Part shown: in pieces, positions 1-6,058 of the stretch
How the letters are laid out: each line of letters starts with the position of its first letter
Numbering within the stretch: position 1 is the first letter of the stretch
Program-made: the position numbers and the translations under genes
Notes under the pieces: model-generated
Told to the model about the DNA's origin: nothing
Databases searched by the model: none
Seen by the model: only the letters and a program-made list of their open reading frames with translations
Source of the DNA: Deltaproteobacteria bacterium
GTDB taxonomy: Bacteria; Desulfobacterota; DSM-4660; Desulfatiglandales; HGW-15
Assembly (NCBI GenBank): GCA_020342025.1
Contig: CP070840.1
Coordinates: 1,701,576-1,711,344, forward strand
Direction: 5' to 3'
Length of the DNA stretch: 9,769 bases

Positions 1-506
1 GGCACAACTTCAATATAAAACGTATCGATCCAGCATATATGATCATAACTGGAAATATTTACCTGAATGGGAATTTCTGTATTTGCCGGGCAATCTTCAG
101 AAATACTTATTGAATATGGGGATTTTGGTATTGAACTTTCTCCGGGAAGTATATCTTCAAAACTTCTAGTGTTACCTGAAAAAGAAATCCGCGGATCAAC
201 AGGGATTAAAGTAGCTTCTATATTTGTCGCTGTGGCTTCTGAACCATTGTTTTCTAATATCAATTCTAATCTTAGATAATCACCCGGATTGGGTTCAGTA
301 TCATTACCTCTAAAATAATAATCGCTTATAGAAACAGGGCCAAATGTGATAAACCGGATTGAAGGATGATAATCAAACTGAACATCAAAAATTGAGTCAT
401 AAGTAAACAGATCAACAGTATATGAATCTTCTGATAATGCTGTAGTTAATATACTATTACCCCATATATTATCGGAAGCATTGCCATCATGATGTTGTCC
501 ATCATC
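1..506 (-). CDS. Partial secreted/surface protein, choice-of-anchor X-like plus CARDB-like beta domain
   Basis: The minus strand is open with no stop for at least 168 codons from about base 506 to the left window edge. There is no ATG, so both ends are missing. The first residues read DDGQHHDGNASDNIWGN, the acidic DDGxHxDGxAxDxxxG signature I associate with choice-of-anchor X-type beta-sandwich domains of secreted proteins. Further on, EPNPGDYLRLELILENNG and a segment containing EDILPGESS and SEDCPA match the pattern of CARDB/gingipain-associated beta domains in large exported peptidases and adhesins of Cloacimonadota, Marinimicrobia and Bacteroidota-like bacteria. The expected location is extracellular or cell surface; no catalytic residues lie in this piece. 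G+C is about 37 % over bases 1-240, clearly lower than the following genes. The frame stays formally open to about base 740, but beyond ~506 it only mirrors the PilZ fragment. Family is inferred from motif memory; the open frame and its composition are directly seen. Confidence 0.62.
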
Positions 507-713
507 AAGATACCCAAACAGGAGTCCATCCTTGTTAAGGGGCTGGTGGTTTGGTCCAATTTCGATAGCATGGAGGAAACGAGCAATTACCGTGGGATGG
601 GGTTTTCCTTCATAAAAATCTCTGAGGACGACCGCATGATTCTTGCCGATGTGATCTCCCGCTATACCAAGTCCCCAAAAAGCAACGAGCCCAAAGAAGA
701 ACAAGAAGAATAG
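489..713 (+). pseudogene. 5'-truncated PilZ domain protein (C-terminal half only)
   Basis: The frame reads IPKQESILVKGLVVWSNF, then YRGMGFSFIKISEDDR and a helix ILADVISRY, ending in a charged tail with EPKEEQEE. This is the second half of a PilZ beta-barrel: the strand with V-x-G-x-VVW, the GMGxxF strand and the closing helix that follows an SEDDR cap. The N-terminal half, which carries the RxxxR and [D/N]xSxxG motifs that bind c-di-GMP, is absent because the gene is broken at the junction near base 500. The ATGs at 489 and 492 are probably accidental, since the codons just before about base 504 belong to the AT-rich segment. In an intact genome this would be a third PilZ gene close to the two downstream. 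As it stands it cannot bind c-di-GMP. Confidence 0.7.
497..512. other. Abrupt junction between AT-rich foreign segment and host-like sequence
   Basis: Left of here, coding sense lies on the minus strand (secreted beta protein). Right of here, it lies on the plus strand (PilZ C-terminus). Base composition changes from about 37 % to about 50 % G+C within a few dozen bases. Both proteins are cut at their 5' side at the same point, so this is a head-on fusion of two gene fragments. The string atcatcaagata (501-512) reads sensibly in both (PilZ IIKI; minus-strand YLDD), which would fit a join through a short shared sequence. Either an assembly chimera or a natural recombination scar could produce this. 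Confidence 0.6.
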
Positions 714-771
714 GAGCACAATAGCCAAATAATCCCGCCATCAAAACCTTCCCTTCTATATCTCTCACAGA

Positions 772-812
772 CCCGCCTGCCAGCGCCTGAAGCGCAGCTG
801 ATGGCGGGCAGG
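772..812. repeat. REP-like palindromic element, copy 1
   Basis: The outer arms cccgcc (772-777) and ggcggg (803-808) pair. An inner gcgc/gcgc pair (783-786 with 792-795) closes a five-base loop. The 3' side gatggcgggcagg (800-812) recurs exactly at 1004-1016, and the 5' side resembles the start of that second copy, so the two are members of one family. This looks like a dispersed extragenic palindrome of the REP type; no transposase is nearby. Confidence 0.55.
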
Positions 813-842
813 GCTCTCAAAGCCACAGAGTCTTATTTTATC

Positions 843-866
843 AGACAGGATAGACAGGATTTTTTT
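843..866. repeat. Tandem agacaggat repeat followed by a T-run
   Basis: Two perfect copies of agacaggat (843-851, 852-860) run directly into a seven-T tract (860-866). It lies between the two REP-like palindromes. I see no stem before the T-run, so this is not a terminator. Confidence 0.5.
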
Positions 867-893
867 GATCATCGACTGGAGGATAGCTTGAGC

Positions 894-910
894 GCCCCGT
901 GAAACGGGGC
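894..910. repeat. Short perfect GC hairpin
   Basis: gccccgt (894-900) pairs perfectly with acggggc (904-910) across a gaa triloop. It belongs to the same GC-rich repeat block as the neighbouring REP-like elements. No T-run follows. Confidence 0.5.
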
Positions 911-972
911 CTCCGGGCGAGAGGCTGAGGTCTCTAGCGACCCCGTGCACAGCTGAGGGGGAGAGCGGGCCC

Positions 973-1016
973 GCCCGCCTCGCCTGAGCGAGCTCAGTCT
1001 CGCGATGGCGGGCAGG
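973..1016. repeat. REP-like palindromic element, copy 2 (bipartite stem)
   Basis: gcccgcctcgc (973-983) pairs with gcgatggcgggc (1002-1013) with one bulged T at 1006. Inside it ctgagc (984-989) pairs with gctcag (992-997) around a two-base loop. The result is a long stem-on-stem structure with a high-G+C base. It shares the 13-base 3' arm gatggcgggcagg with copy 1 about 200 bases upstream. Confidence 0.6.
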
Positions 1017-1135
1017 CGATAGAAATGGTTCTGGCATTTATTTTATGATCAGAGCTTAACGACACAATCTGGCCCCGCGGGATGGTTTTTGAAACGACTA
1101 AGGCATTTCGAATGGAAAAATAAGGGATTTCCCGA

Positions 1136-1165
1136 TTGAAACGATTTGAAAAAAACATGTACAAT
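1136..1165 (+). promoter_or_regulatory. Candidate sigma-70 promoter for the tandem PilZ genes
   Basis: TTGAAA (1136-1141), an 18-base spacer and TACAAT (1160-1165) make a reasonable -35/-10 pair on the plus strand in an AT-rich context. If used, transcription would start near 1172 and leave a leader of about 280 bases before the first PilZ gene. Based on consensus match only. Confidence 0.35.
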
Positions 1166-1272
1166 GCTTACCTTCTTTAAGATTCCTCCCACGTCTTTTC
1201 GGACCAGTTTGCGAGGGAGAACAGGGGTTAGGGGATTGTCTTAAGTGTGTAAAGTTCTACCAATGTGTGGCA

Positions 1273-1291
1273 CTGGATTTCTCAAATCCAG
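1273..1291 (+). other. Perfect 8-bp leader hairpin upstream of the PilZ operon
   Basis: ctggattt (1273-1280) pairs perfectly with aaatccag (1284-1291) over a ctc triloop. There is no following T-run, so it is not a standard terminator. It lies between the candidate promoter and the first PilZ start and could be a leader structure or protein-binding palindrome. I do not see the conserved cores of a c-di-GMP riboswitch here. Confidence 0.35.
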
Positions 1292-1453
1292 GTATTCACC
1301 TACATACCTTTGCGTTGAGCTCACCAAAAGAAAGCTCCAACTCCTTTAAATCTAGAGAAATTTTCCAGTGATTCGAATTGGTATTTTTCTTGCTTCTCTT
1401 GGACTAATCCGTCTTGAGGATCTTGAAGGATTGAGGGGGCAGGTTAGGAAGGT

Positions 1454-1915
1454 ATGATCACACTCAAGAAATCAAGCTATAGGGGCAGGGTCATTGTGGG
1501 TCCCACCCATCACCTGTTGAGGGCAAACCGAACAAAGACCCATGCGGGACAGGCTGAGAAAAGGAGATTTAGACGACTTCAGGCGCCGCAGAACGCATTC
1601 GCTCTCCTCAGAGGTCCAGACGGCAGATTGGGTCAAATCATAGATATCAGCAAGGGTGGCTTGGCCTTTCGTTATGCGGGCAACGGCGGACAACCCAAAA
1701 GATCATTTCAGTTGGACATATTCTTGGCCAGTAAGGGTTTCCATGTGGAAAAATTATCTTTTAGAACTGTTTCGGATTTTGAAGTAAATAATCAAAACCC
1801 TGCCAATTCTGTAATCATGAGGAGACGTGGCATTCAATTTGACGAACTCAATCAAGGCCACGTTTCTCGACTGGAATATTTCATAGAAAATTACGCCTTG
1901 GGTCCGCTGTCCTGA
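1454..1915 (+). CDS. PilZ domain protein (c-di-GMP receptor), first of tandem pair
   Basis: This 153-residue cytoplasmic protein has one PilZ domain at about residues 36-147. The RxxxR motif is R37-R41 (RRFRR) and the second motif is DISKGG at 64-69, so both c-di-GMP-contacting elements are intact. RRRGIQF (123-129) is the usual late barrel strand, and EYFIENYALG closes the fold as the C-terminal helix. The first 35 residues are basic with no predicted structure, signal peptide or membrane segment. The ATG at 1454 follows the purine-rich aggttaggaaggt; the strongest Shine-Dalgarno-like block (AGGAAGG, 1446-1452) is very close to the start, so the exact start is not certain. The next PilZ gene begins 29 bases after this stop, which implies co-transcription. 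Known for the family: binding of c-di-GMP changes motility, exopolysaccharide or regulatory partners. The specific output here is unknown. Confidence 0.82.
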   Translation: MITLKKSSYRGRVIVGPTHHLLRANRTKTHAGQAEKRRFRRLQAPQNAFALLRGPDGRLGQIIDISKGGLAFRYAGNGGQPKRSFQLDIFLASKGFHVEKLSFRTVSDFEVNNQNPANSVIMRRRGIQFDELNQGHVSRLEYFIENYALGPLS

Positions 1916-1944
1916 GACGTTTTCGGATCTTGGAAGCAAGTCCA

Positions 1945-2406
1945 ATGAGAAAAGACCCATGCTCTCTCATACCGGATACAGTTATGGCGATTTCAGACAA
2001 AAGACCTGATGAGCCCAACATTACTGCTCGGCTGATTGAATTGATCATGAAGCTGTCTGAAGATGAGCAGCGCAGCCTGCTGAATGACCTGGAGACGACC
2101 CACTTTCTAAAGAAGAGAAAGCACGATAGAAAACCTTACTTCTCGGTCGTGGATTATGCCAGCCAGGGAGGGGCCTACACGGATTTTATTCAGAACATAA
2201 GCGCTGGCGGACTATTCATTGGGACCAGCGCACCATTCCATGTGGGACAGCAGCTCTCACTCGGTTTCCCACTGCCCATATCCCACAAACATATCATCAT
2301 CGGCGGTGAAATTGCCTGGGTGAGTCCCAAGGGAATTGGCGTGAAGTTCAATTCAGTGGACCTGGAACTGGAGGCCATGATCAGAAGCCTTGTGGATATG
2401 ATTTAG
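1945..2406 (+). CDS. PilZ domain protein (c-di-GMP receptor), second of tandem pair
   Basis: A 153-residue protein with a short helical N-terminal module (residues 26-50, containing LIELIMKLSEDEQRSLL) followed by a PilZ domain (about 55-150). The RxxxR motif is R58-R62 (RKHDR) and the second motif is NISAGG at 84-89. GEIAWVSPKGIGVKF (121-135) forms the characteristic strand pair and a final helix ends the protein. The LSEDEQ-type helix before PilZ is common in deltaproteobacterial PilZ proteins and may mediate dimer or partner contacts (inference). I chose ATG 1945 because GGAAG (1932-1936) lies 8 bases upstream. TTG 1930 and ATG 1984 are in-frame alternatives; 1984 would drop only 13 variable residues. 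It sits 29 bases after the first PilZ gene and probably shares its promoter. The two PilZ domains are clearly diverged from each other, so they are unlikely to be a recent duplication. Confidence 0.84.
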   Translation: MRKDPCSLIPDTVMAISDKRPDEPNITARLIELIMKLSEDEQRSLLNDLETTHFLKKRKHDRKPYFSVVDYASQGGAYTDFIQNISAGGLFIGTSAPFHVGQQLSLGFPLPISHKHIIIGGEIAWVSPKGIGVKFNSVDLELEAMIRSLVDMI

Positions 2407-2615
2407 TTGACGAATGGCGACGCACCCCCATCAGAGGTGGCTTCATGAGTTCGCCAGTTTGCAGGCACGCCCTTTCATCTATCGTACCACCGAAGTTTCT
2501 TCCTCATATCATCACTTCACCTTCCCCAAAATGCAAAATCTTTCCTCTAGTTTAGGTATCAATGGTGAAATCAAGATGTTATAGGGCATCCCGAATGGCC
2601 AAAAAGGCATGTGAT

Positions 2616-2635
2616 GCCGTTCGACAGGCTCACGG
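2616..2635. repeat. 20-base half-site of the gttcgacaggctcac repeat family
   Basis: gccgttcgacaggctcacgg here is the exact reverse complement of 3666-3685, about 1 kb downstream and on the other side of the intervening gene. It is a lone arm: the rest of the palindrome present at 3620-3685 is missing. Confidence 0.6.
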
Positions 2636-2712
2636 CTCCGAGGAGCAAAGACTGCCGCTTATAGAGGAATACGCCGCAAGAAGGTGGGATTGATAATTCT
2701 TTACGCAATTAT

Positions 2713-2740
2713 TTGCATGATCTTCAGAATATATTATATT
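2713..2740 (+). promoter_or_regulatory. Candidate promoter for the LURP-like gene
   Basis: TTGCAT (2713-2718), a 16-base spacer and TATATT (2735-2740) lie in the most AT-rich part of the intergenic region, about 100 bases before the gene start. Consensus match only. Confidence 0.35.
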
Positions 2741-2839
2741 TGGAAGAATTAAGACAGGTCGGACAACTTCTTGAGGTGTCGACGAGATCTCAACAATGGA
2801 CCTAACTTGGATAAGTTATTCATGCTTATGTAGGTGTGT

Positions 2840-3352
2840 ATGAAGACGATTCGTGAAACAGGTAGCCAGGTGGTAGAATGGAAGGGTAAGTGGGAATACG
2901 AACTGCGGTCAAACGGGGACATCATTGGGATGCTCTATTTTGAGGAGAAACAAGTGACGAGAGCCTTGGCCGAGTCTGCAGAGGGGACCTGGCGGTTTAA
3001 AAAGAAATGGTTTCCTTTTGATAAAGTTATTCTGTACCAGGGCGATTCCGATGCCGAGCTTGCCGTGCTCCGCACCAAATTGTCAGAACCAAAGAGTTTA
3101 CTGCAATTTCCAGACGGGCACGTGTTCTACTGGCAGCCCACCAACACTTGGCGCAACAAGTGTGTCTTCACTGATGCATTCGGAGAGCATCTCCTTCACT
3201 TCCACAGGAACTCCAATCCATTCACCATTCTTGCGATGCCTAAGGGGCAATCAACGGGCAGCATAGAAATTACGCGATTTGGCCTTTATACGTATGAGCT
3301 TCCCTTATTACTCCTTTTGGGCTGCTATGTCATGATCATAGACTCCATCTAG
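2840..3352 (+). CDS. Hypothetical protein, possible tubby/LURP-one/scramblase-like beta-barrel
   Basis: A 170-residue protein with no catalytic motif I recognise. It is a run of short beta-strand-like segments. WEYELRSNGDIIGMLYF (18-34) is followed by SAEGTWRFKKKWFPFDKVIL (46-65), then FPDGHVFYWQP (90-100) and FTDAFGEHLLHFHRN (110-124). The pattern 'xYELxxxGxxxGxLxF ... AEGxWxFKxxxF' resembles small bacterial relatives of the LURP-one/phospholipid scramblase/tubby fold. The C-terminus is a short hydrophobic helix (about 153-166, ELPLLLLLGCYVMII) that could anchor it to a membrane or complete the barrel core; a central helix is known in the tubby fold. I prefer ATG 2840; GTG 2834 is two codons upstream and in frame, and AGG at 2832-2834 is a weak, close ribosome site. 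It stands alone on the plus strand and converges on the ABC exporter genes. Function unknown; the fold call is a guess. Confidence 0.6.
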   Translation: MKTIRETGSQVVEWKGKWEYELRSNGDIIGMLYFEEKQVTRALAESAEGTWRFKKKWFPFDKVILYQGDSDAELAVLRTKLSEPKSLLQFPDGHVFYWQPTNTWRNKCVFTDAFGEHLLHFHRNSNPFTILAMPKGQSTGSIEITRFGLYTYELPLLLLLGCYVMIIDSI

Positions 3353-3548
3353 CATCCTTCATAGCCGGGCCAGGGCGGCACAACTTCCCCACGAGACTGT
3401 CAAAAAACTGGCTTCTGAGAGGCTGATGGAAAATGTCCAGATGCAAGGCTTCCGAAACTGGGGACCCGCCCGCAGGGTGGGGAGTCCAAGCGAAGCGTGG
3501 ACAAATCCCGAGGAATGAGGCGTACATTGAAGTACGCCGCAGTGACTT

Positions 3549-3598
3549 GCCCTGTTAAATCGGCTTTGCCGTCTCGCGTAACGAAAATTTAACAGGGC
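3549..3598. repeat. Perfect 12-bp inverted repeat inside the composite element
   Basis: gccctgttaaat (3549-3560) pairs exactly with atttaacagggc (3587-3598) over a 26-base interior. It is a candidate nested insertion or a two-way terminator-like stem between the convergent genes, but no clean T-run follows either arm. Confidence 0.55.
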
Positions 3599-3619
3599 GG
3601 GGGAATAGGGTAACGCAGC

Positions 3620-3685
3620 CCTTCGACCTTGCTCAGGGCCGTGAGTCCTTCGACTCGGCTCAGGACCGTGAGCCTGTCGAACGGC
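3620..3685. repeat. Two 26-base tandem units (period 27) ending in a palindrome
   Basis: Units 3620-3645 and 3647-3672 match at 22 of 26 positions; both start ccttcgac and end ccgtgag. The second unit continues into a hairpin: ttcgac (3649-3654) pairs with gtcgaa (3676-3681) and gctca (3658-3662) with tgagc (3669-3673). The last 20 bases, ccgtgagcctgtcgaacggc (3666-3685), are the inverted copy of 2616-2635. This is a widespread style of dispersed extragenic repeat. Confidence 0.6.
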
Positions 3686-3708
3686 AGATGGGCGTTTTCC
3701 GACAGCCT

Positions 3709-5817
3709 CTACACCTCTCGAAATCTGTTCAATTTATAATATATCCCACCCAGGGCCATCAGGTCTTCGTGGGTACCCTGCTCGCGGATACGGCCATGGT
3801 GCATGACCAGTATGCGATCCGCCTTCCGGATCGTCGATAGCCTGTGGGCCACAACAAGGGTTGTACGCCTCTCCGTTATCCTGGAAATGGCTTCCTGGAT
3901 CAGGCGTTCGGTTTCAGGGTCAACGCTCGAGGTGGCCTCATCGAGGATGAGCACCTTGGGGCCATATGCAAGGGACCTTCCGAAGGAGAGCAATTGGCGT
4001 TCACCGGCCGAGAGGGTTGACCCTCCTTCACTAATTTCCTGATCTAGGCCATTCGGCAGTCTCTGGATAAAGCGGTCCGCATTTGCCTGTGTTAAAGCCC
4101 GTTCCATGACCTCCTTGCCCACCCCATCTCGCCCTAAAGAGATGTTTTCCTTGAGGCTTCCTGCGAAAATAAATACATCCTGCATGACCAGGCCGATCTG
4201 GGAGCGAAGGTCTCTTTTTGACCATTTCCGGATGTCAACACCATCCAGATAGATGGCCCCGTCCCCCGGATCATAAAACCTCTCTATGAGATTAACCACC
4301 GTGGTTTTCCCGGCGCCAGTGGCCCCCACAATGGCGACCATTTCGCCAGGTTTCACTTCGAAGGAGACATCATGCAAAACGGGGTGATCTTTATGATAGG
4401 CGAAAGAGACTCCCCTGAACTCCAAGTGCCCTTGTACATTGGGAAGGCTTATGGGGTGTTCGGGCTCCGGTATCTCCTCTCTGTGATCCATGAACTCGAG
4501 TATGCGCTCCGTGGAAGCCATGGCCGATTGCATGATATTGTACTTTTCCGAGATATCCCGAATGGGTTTGAAAAACATCTGGATATAACTGATGAAGGCC
4601 ACCAGAGAGCCAAGGGTCAGCTGCTCCCCGATTACCTTCCCGCCACCATGCCATATGATCAGGGCAACGGCAAAAGCTGAAAAGAGCTCCATGATGGGCA
4701 TAAAAACGGCGAATACCCGTATCTGTTTCATCCCGGCCAGGTAGTTCTCATGATTTATCCGGGCAAAACTCTGAATCTGGAAATCTTCCCTGGCAAAAAG
4801 CTGGATGATTTTCATGCCAGTCAGCCGCTCCTGTATAAACGCGTTCATCTTCGCCACTTTTGCCCGGAGTTCCCTGAACGCCTCTCGTGCCAGATGGCTA
4901 AACAGGAGCGTAAGCCCAAAGATCAAGGGAAGGATAACAAAGCTTACCAGAGCGAGTCGCCAATTGAGATAGAGCAGGACCACCAGAATCCCCACAAGGA
5001 TAAAGATGTCCTTGAACACGGTAATGACCACCGACTTAAACATCTCATTGAGGTTTTCAACATCATTGGTCACCCTTGTGACCAGTCGTCCTACGGGGTG
5101 GCCATCAAAGAAGCTCACGGCCTGAGACTGCATCCGTCGGAACAACTGAAGACGAATATCCTGCATGATATTCTGGCCCGTGAATTCCAGCACATAATAC
5201 TCTCCATAGCCCAATGCAAAGGAAACCAGCATAATCGCGAGAAGGACCACCCCCAAAAGGGCTACGCCTCTTAAGTCTCTTTCCCGAATGCTTAGAATTT
5301 CCCCCCGGCTCAGGTTATTCAAAGCTTCAAGGGGGACGACAACAGAGCCATCCCCCATCCTGAGGAGAGCATCTCCCTGTTTCATGAGCCTGGACGGATC
5401 CATGTCTTCGGGGTCAATCTTATAGTACCGCTCCGTTGAAATCATGCCCTTGCTTCTGAGTCCATGAAGAACCGCCGGATCTATTTTCTTGATATCTGTG
5501 TGTGAGATGAGGCCATATGACCGGTCTTCACTCCTTTCTACTATGAGACCCCGCGTTCTCATAAAATCGCGCTGATCAGTCCTTCCCATGGCAGAAAGTC
5601 GGACTATGTACCAGGATGAAAGGATATATCTATCGATGGCTATCTTCGAGAGATAGGGTAGGGCCAGATTCAGGATGGTGATGAGAATGCTCAGGCAGAG
5701 GCCCAGAGAAATCACCTTTTTGTATGGAAGGGCATAACGGGCCAGCCTCCTCAAGAGCCGCACATTATAGGGCTTGCCCAAGGGCCCCTCTTCCATATAT
5801 CCGTAATCACCCCACAT
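3709..5817 (-). CDS. Heterodimeric ABC exporter, catalytically competent subunit (BmrD/TM288-like)
   Basis: This 702-residue inner-membrane half-transporter has an N-terminal membrane domain (about 25-445) and a C-terminal nucleotide-binding domain. Its ATPase motifs are Walker A GATGAGKTT (498-506), Q-loop Q546, signature LSAGE (602-606, altered from LSGGQ), Walker B ending LDE with catalytic Glu627, and H-loop His658. Between TM1 (about 36-60) and TM2 (about 184-206) there is an insert of roughly 120 mostly hydrophilic residues. A similar extracytoplasmic insert is known in BmrD/YheH of Bacillus, which pairs with a shorter BmrC. It therefore supplies the active Glu for the one consensus ATP site, using the LSGGQ of the 591-residue partner encoded just upstream. 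Likely an exporter of drugs or lipid-like compounds; the substrate is not readable from sequence. The ATG at 5817 is assumed; the in-frame ATG at residue 8 has a better purine-rich GTGGGGTG upstream and would shorten it by seven residues. Confidence 0.88.
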   Translation of the reverse strand: MWGDYGYMEEGPLGKPYNVRLLRRLARYALPYKKVISLGLCLSILITILNLALPYLSKIAIDRYILSSWYIVRLSAMGRTDQRDFMRTRGLIVERSEDRSYGLISHTDIKKIDPAVLHGLRSKGMISTERYYKIDPEDMDPSRLMKQGDALLRMGDGSVVVPLEALNNLSRGEILSIRERDLRGVALLGVVLLAIMLVSFALGYGEYYVLEFTGQNIMQDIRLQLFRRMQSQAVSFFDGHPVGRLVTRVTNDVENLNEMFKSVVITVFKDIFILVGILVVLLYLNWRLALVSFVILPLIFGLTLLFSHLAREAFRELRAKVAKMNAFIQERLTGMKIIQLFAREDFQIQSFARINHENYLAGMKQIRVFAVFMPIMELFSAFAVALIIWHGGGKVIGEQLTLGSLVAFISYIQMFFKPIRDISEKYNIMQSAMASTERILEFMDHREEIPEPEHPISLPNVQGHLEFRGVSFAYHKDHPVLHDVSFEVKPGEMVAIVGATGAGKTTVVNLIERFYDPGDGAIYLDGVDIRKWSKRDLRSQIGLVMQDVFIFAGSLKENISLGRDGVGKEVMERALTQANADRFIQRLPNGLDQEISEGGSTLSAGERQLLSFGRSLAYGPKVLILDEATSSVDPETERLIQEAISRITERRTTLVVAHRLSTIRKADRILVMHHGRIREQGTHEDLMALGGIYYKLNRFREV

Positions 5818-5835
5818 GAGTAACTCGCCTAGTGT

Positions 5836-5870
5836 CTAAAGTTTTTGAAGTGCCTAAAGTGATCTAAAGT
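5836..5870. repeat. Three ctaaagt direct repeats upstream of the 702-residue exporter gene
   Basis: ctaaagt occurs at 5836-5842, 5854-5860 and 5864-5870, the last two inside near-identical 10-mers (tgcctaaagt, gatctaaagt). They lie 19-53 bases before the minus-strand start and so within its 5' leader. A simple dispersed repeat or a protein-binding array are both possible; nothing in the sequence decides. Confidence 0.4.
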
Positions 5871-5948
5871 TAAATGAAAAATCTGATTCTCGATTGCTCG
5901 GGATTCATCCTACCTATTGCGACTGACTGGTTGTATCACCATGATTGA

Positions 5949-6058
5949 TGGAGTGTTGGAGTAGTGGAGTACTGGAGTGTTGCATAGTTAAAAAGGAAAA
6001 ATAGCTCTTAATTCCTCACAAACCATCACTCCATTTCTCCATTACTCCACTACTCCAA
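5949..6058. repeat. Octamer-unit inverted repeat between the two ABC genes, overlapping a stop codon
   Basis: The left arm is four octamers of the form tggagtNN (5949-5980). The right arm is four octamers of the form ccaNNNct (6023-6054) plus ccaa. ttggagtagtggagta (5956-5971) is the exact inverted copy of 6043-6058, a 16-bp perfect stem over about 70 AT-rich bases. The right arm runs through the stop codon (6042-6044) and last five sense codons of the 591-residue ABC gene. The same unit recurs at 9004-9085. In the transcript this would form a strong hairpin between the two exporter genes, perhaps stabilising or damping the downstream message (inference). Confidence 0.65.

Larger units (their letters stand above)
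714..1453. other. Gene-free stretch with palindromic repeats and leader of the PilZ operon
   Basis: No convincing coding frame is seen. The open frame on the minus strand across 765-1037 is Arg/Pro/Ser-rich and arises from the GC-rich palindromes. The first half (760-1020) is repeat DNA; the second half (1040-1453) is more AT-rich and contains a candidate promoter and a perfect hairpin before the first PilZ gene. Confidence 0.6.
2407..2839. other. Gene-free stretch between PilZ pair and LURP-like gene
   Basis: No credible coding frame is seen. It holds a small hairpin (ggcat/atgcc at 2606-2618), a 20-base repeat half-site (2616-2635) and, in its AT-rich right part, a candidate promoter. There is no obvious T-tailed terminator behind the second PilZ gene. 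Confidence 0.5.
3418..3710. mobile_element. MITE-like composite element with ~27-bp imperfect terminal inverted repeats
   Basis: The ends 3418-3444 and 3684-3710 are inverted copies of each other (21 of 27 positions match by hand; both begin agaggctg and share ggaaaa). Between them are stacked palindromes: ggcgtac/gtacgcc (3519-3525 with 3532-3538), a 12-bp perfect stem (3549-3560 with 3587-3598) and the 27-base tandem repeat block (3620-3685). There is no internal coding frame, so the element would be non-autonomous or simply a structured dispersed repeat. Its right terminus overlaps the stop codon of the minus-strand ABC gene by two bases. It fills the space between two convergent genes, where its stems may act as a two-way transcription barrier (inference). 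No target-site duplication is obvious. Confidence 0.5.

Noticed and set aside
67..279. Plus-strand frame of 70 codons in the AT-rich left end
   Set aside because: It is the mirror of the open minus-strand frame, which has recognisable protein patterns; the plus frame has none.
765..1037. Minus-strand 90-codon frame
   Set aside because: Composition is Arg/Pro/Ser-rich and the frame is produced by REP-like palindromes; no ribosome site and no domain pattern.
1269..1285. TGGCAC resembling a sigma-54 -24 box
   Set aside because: The matching -12 GC element is absent at the required distance (TTCT instead of TTGC).
1166..1453. Possible c-di-GMP riboswitch upstream of PilZ genes
   Set aside because: The conserved GEMM core strings and tetraloop-receptor layout are not visible.
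4750..5274. Plus-strand 174-codon frame antisense to the ABC gene
   Set aside because: It lies wholly within the well-supported 702-residue exporter gene and reads as charged low-complexity sequence; a shadow frame.
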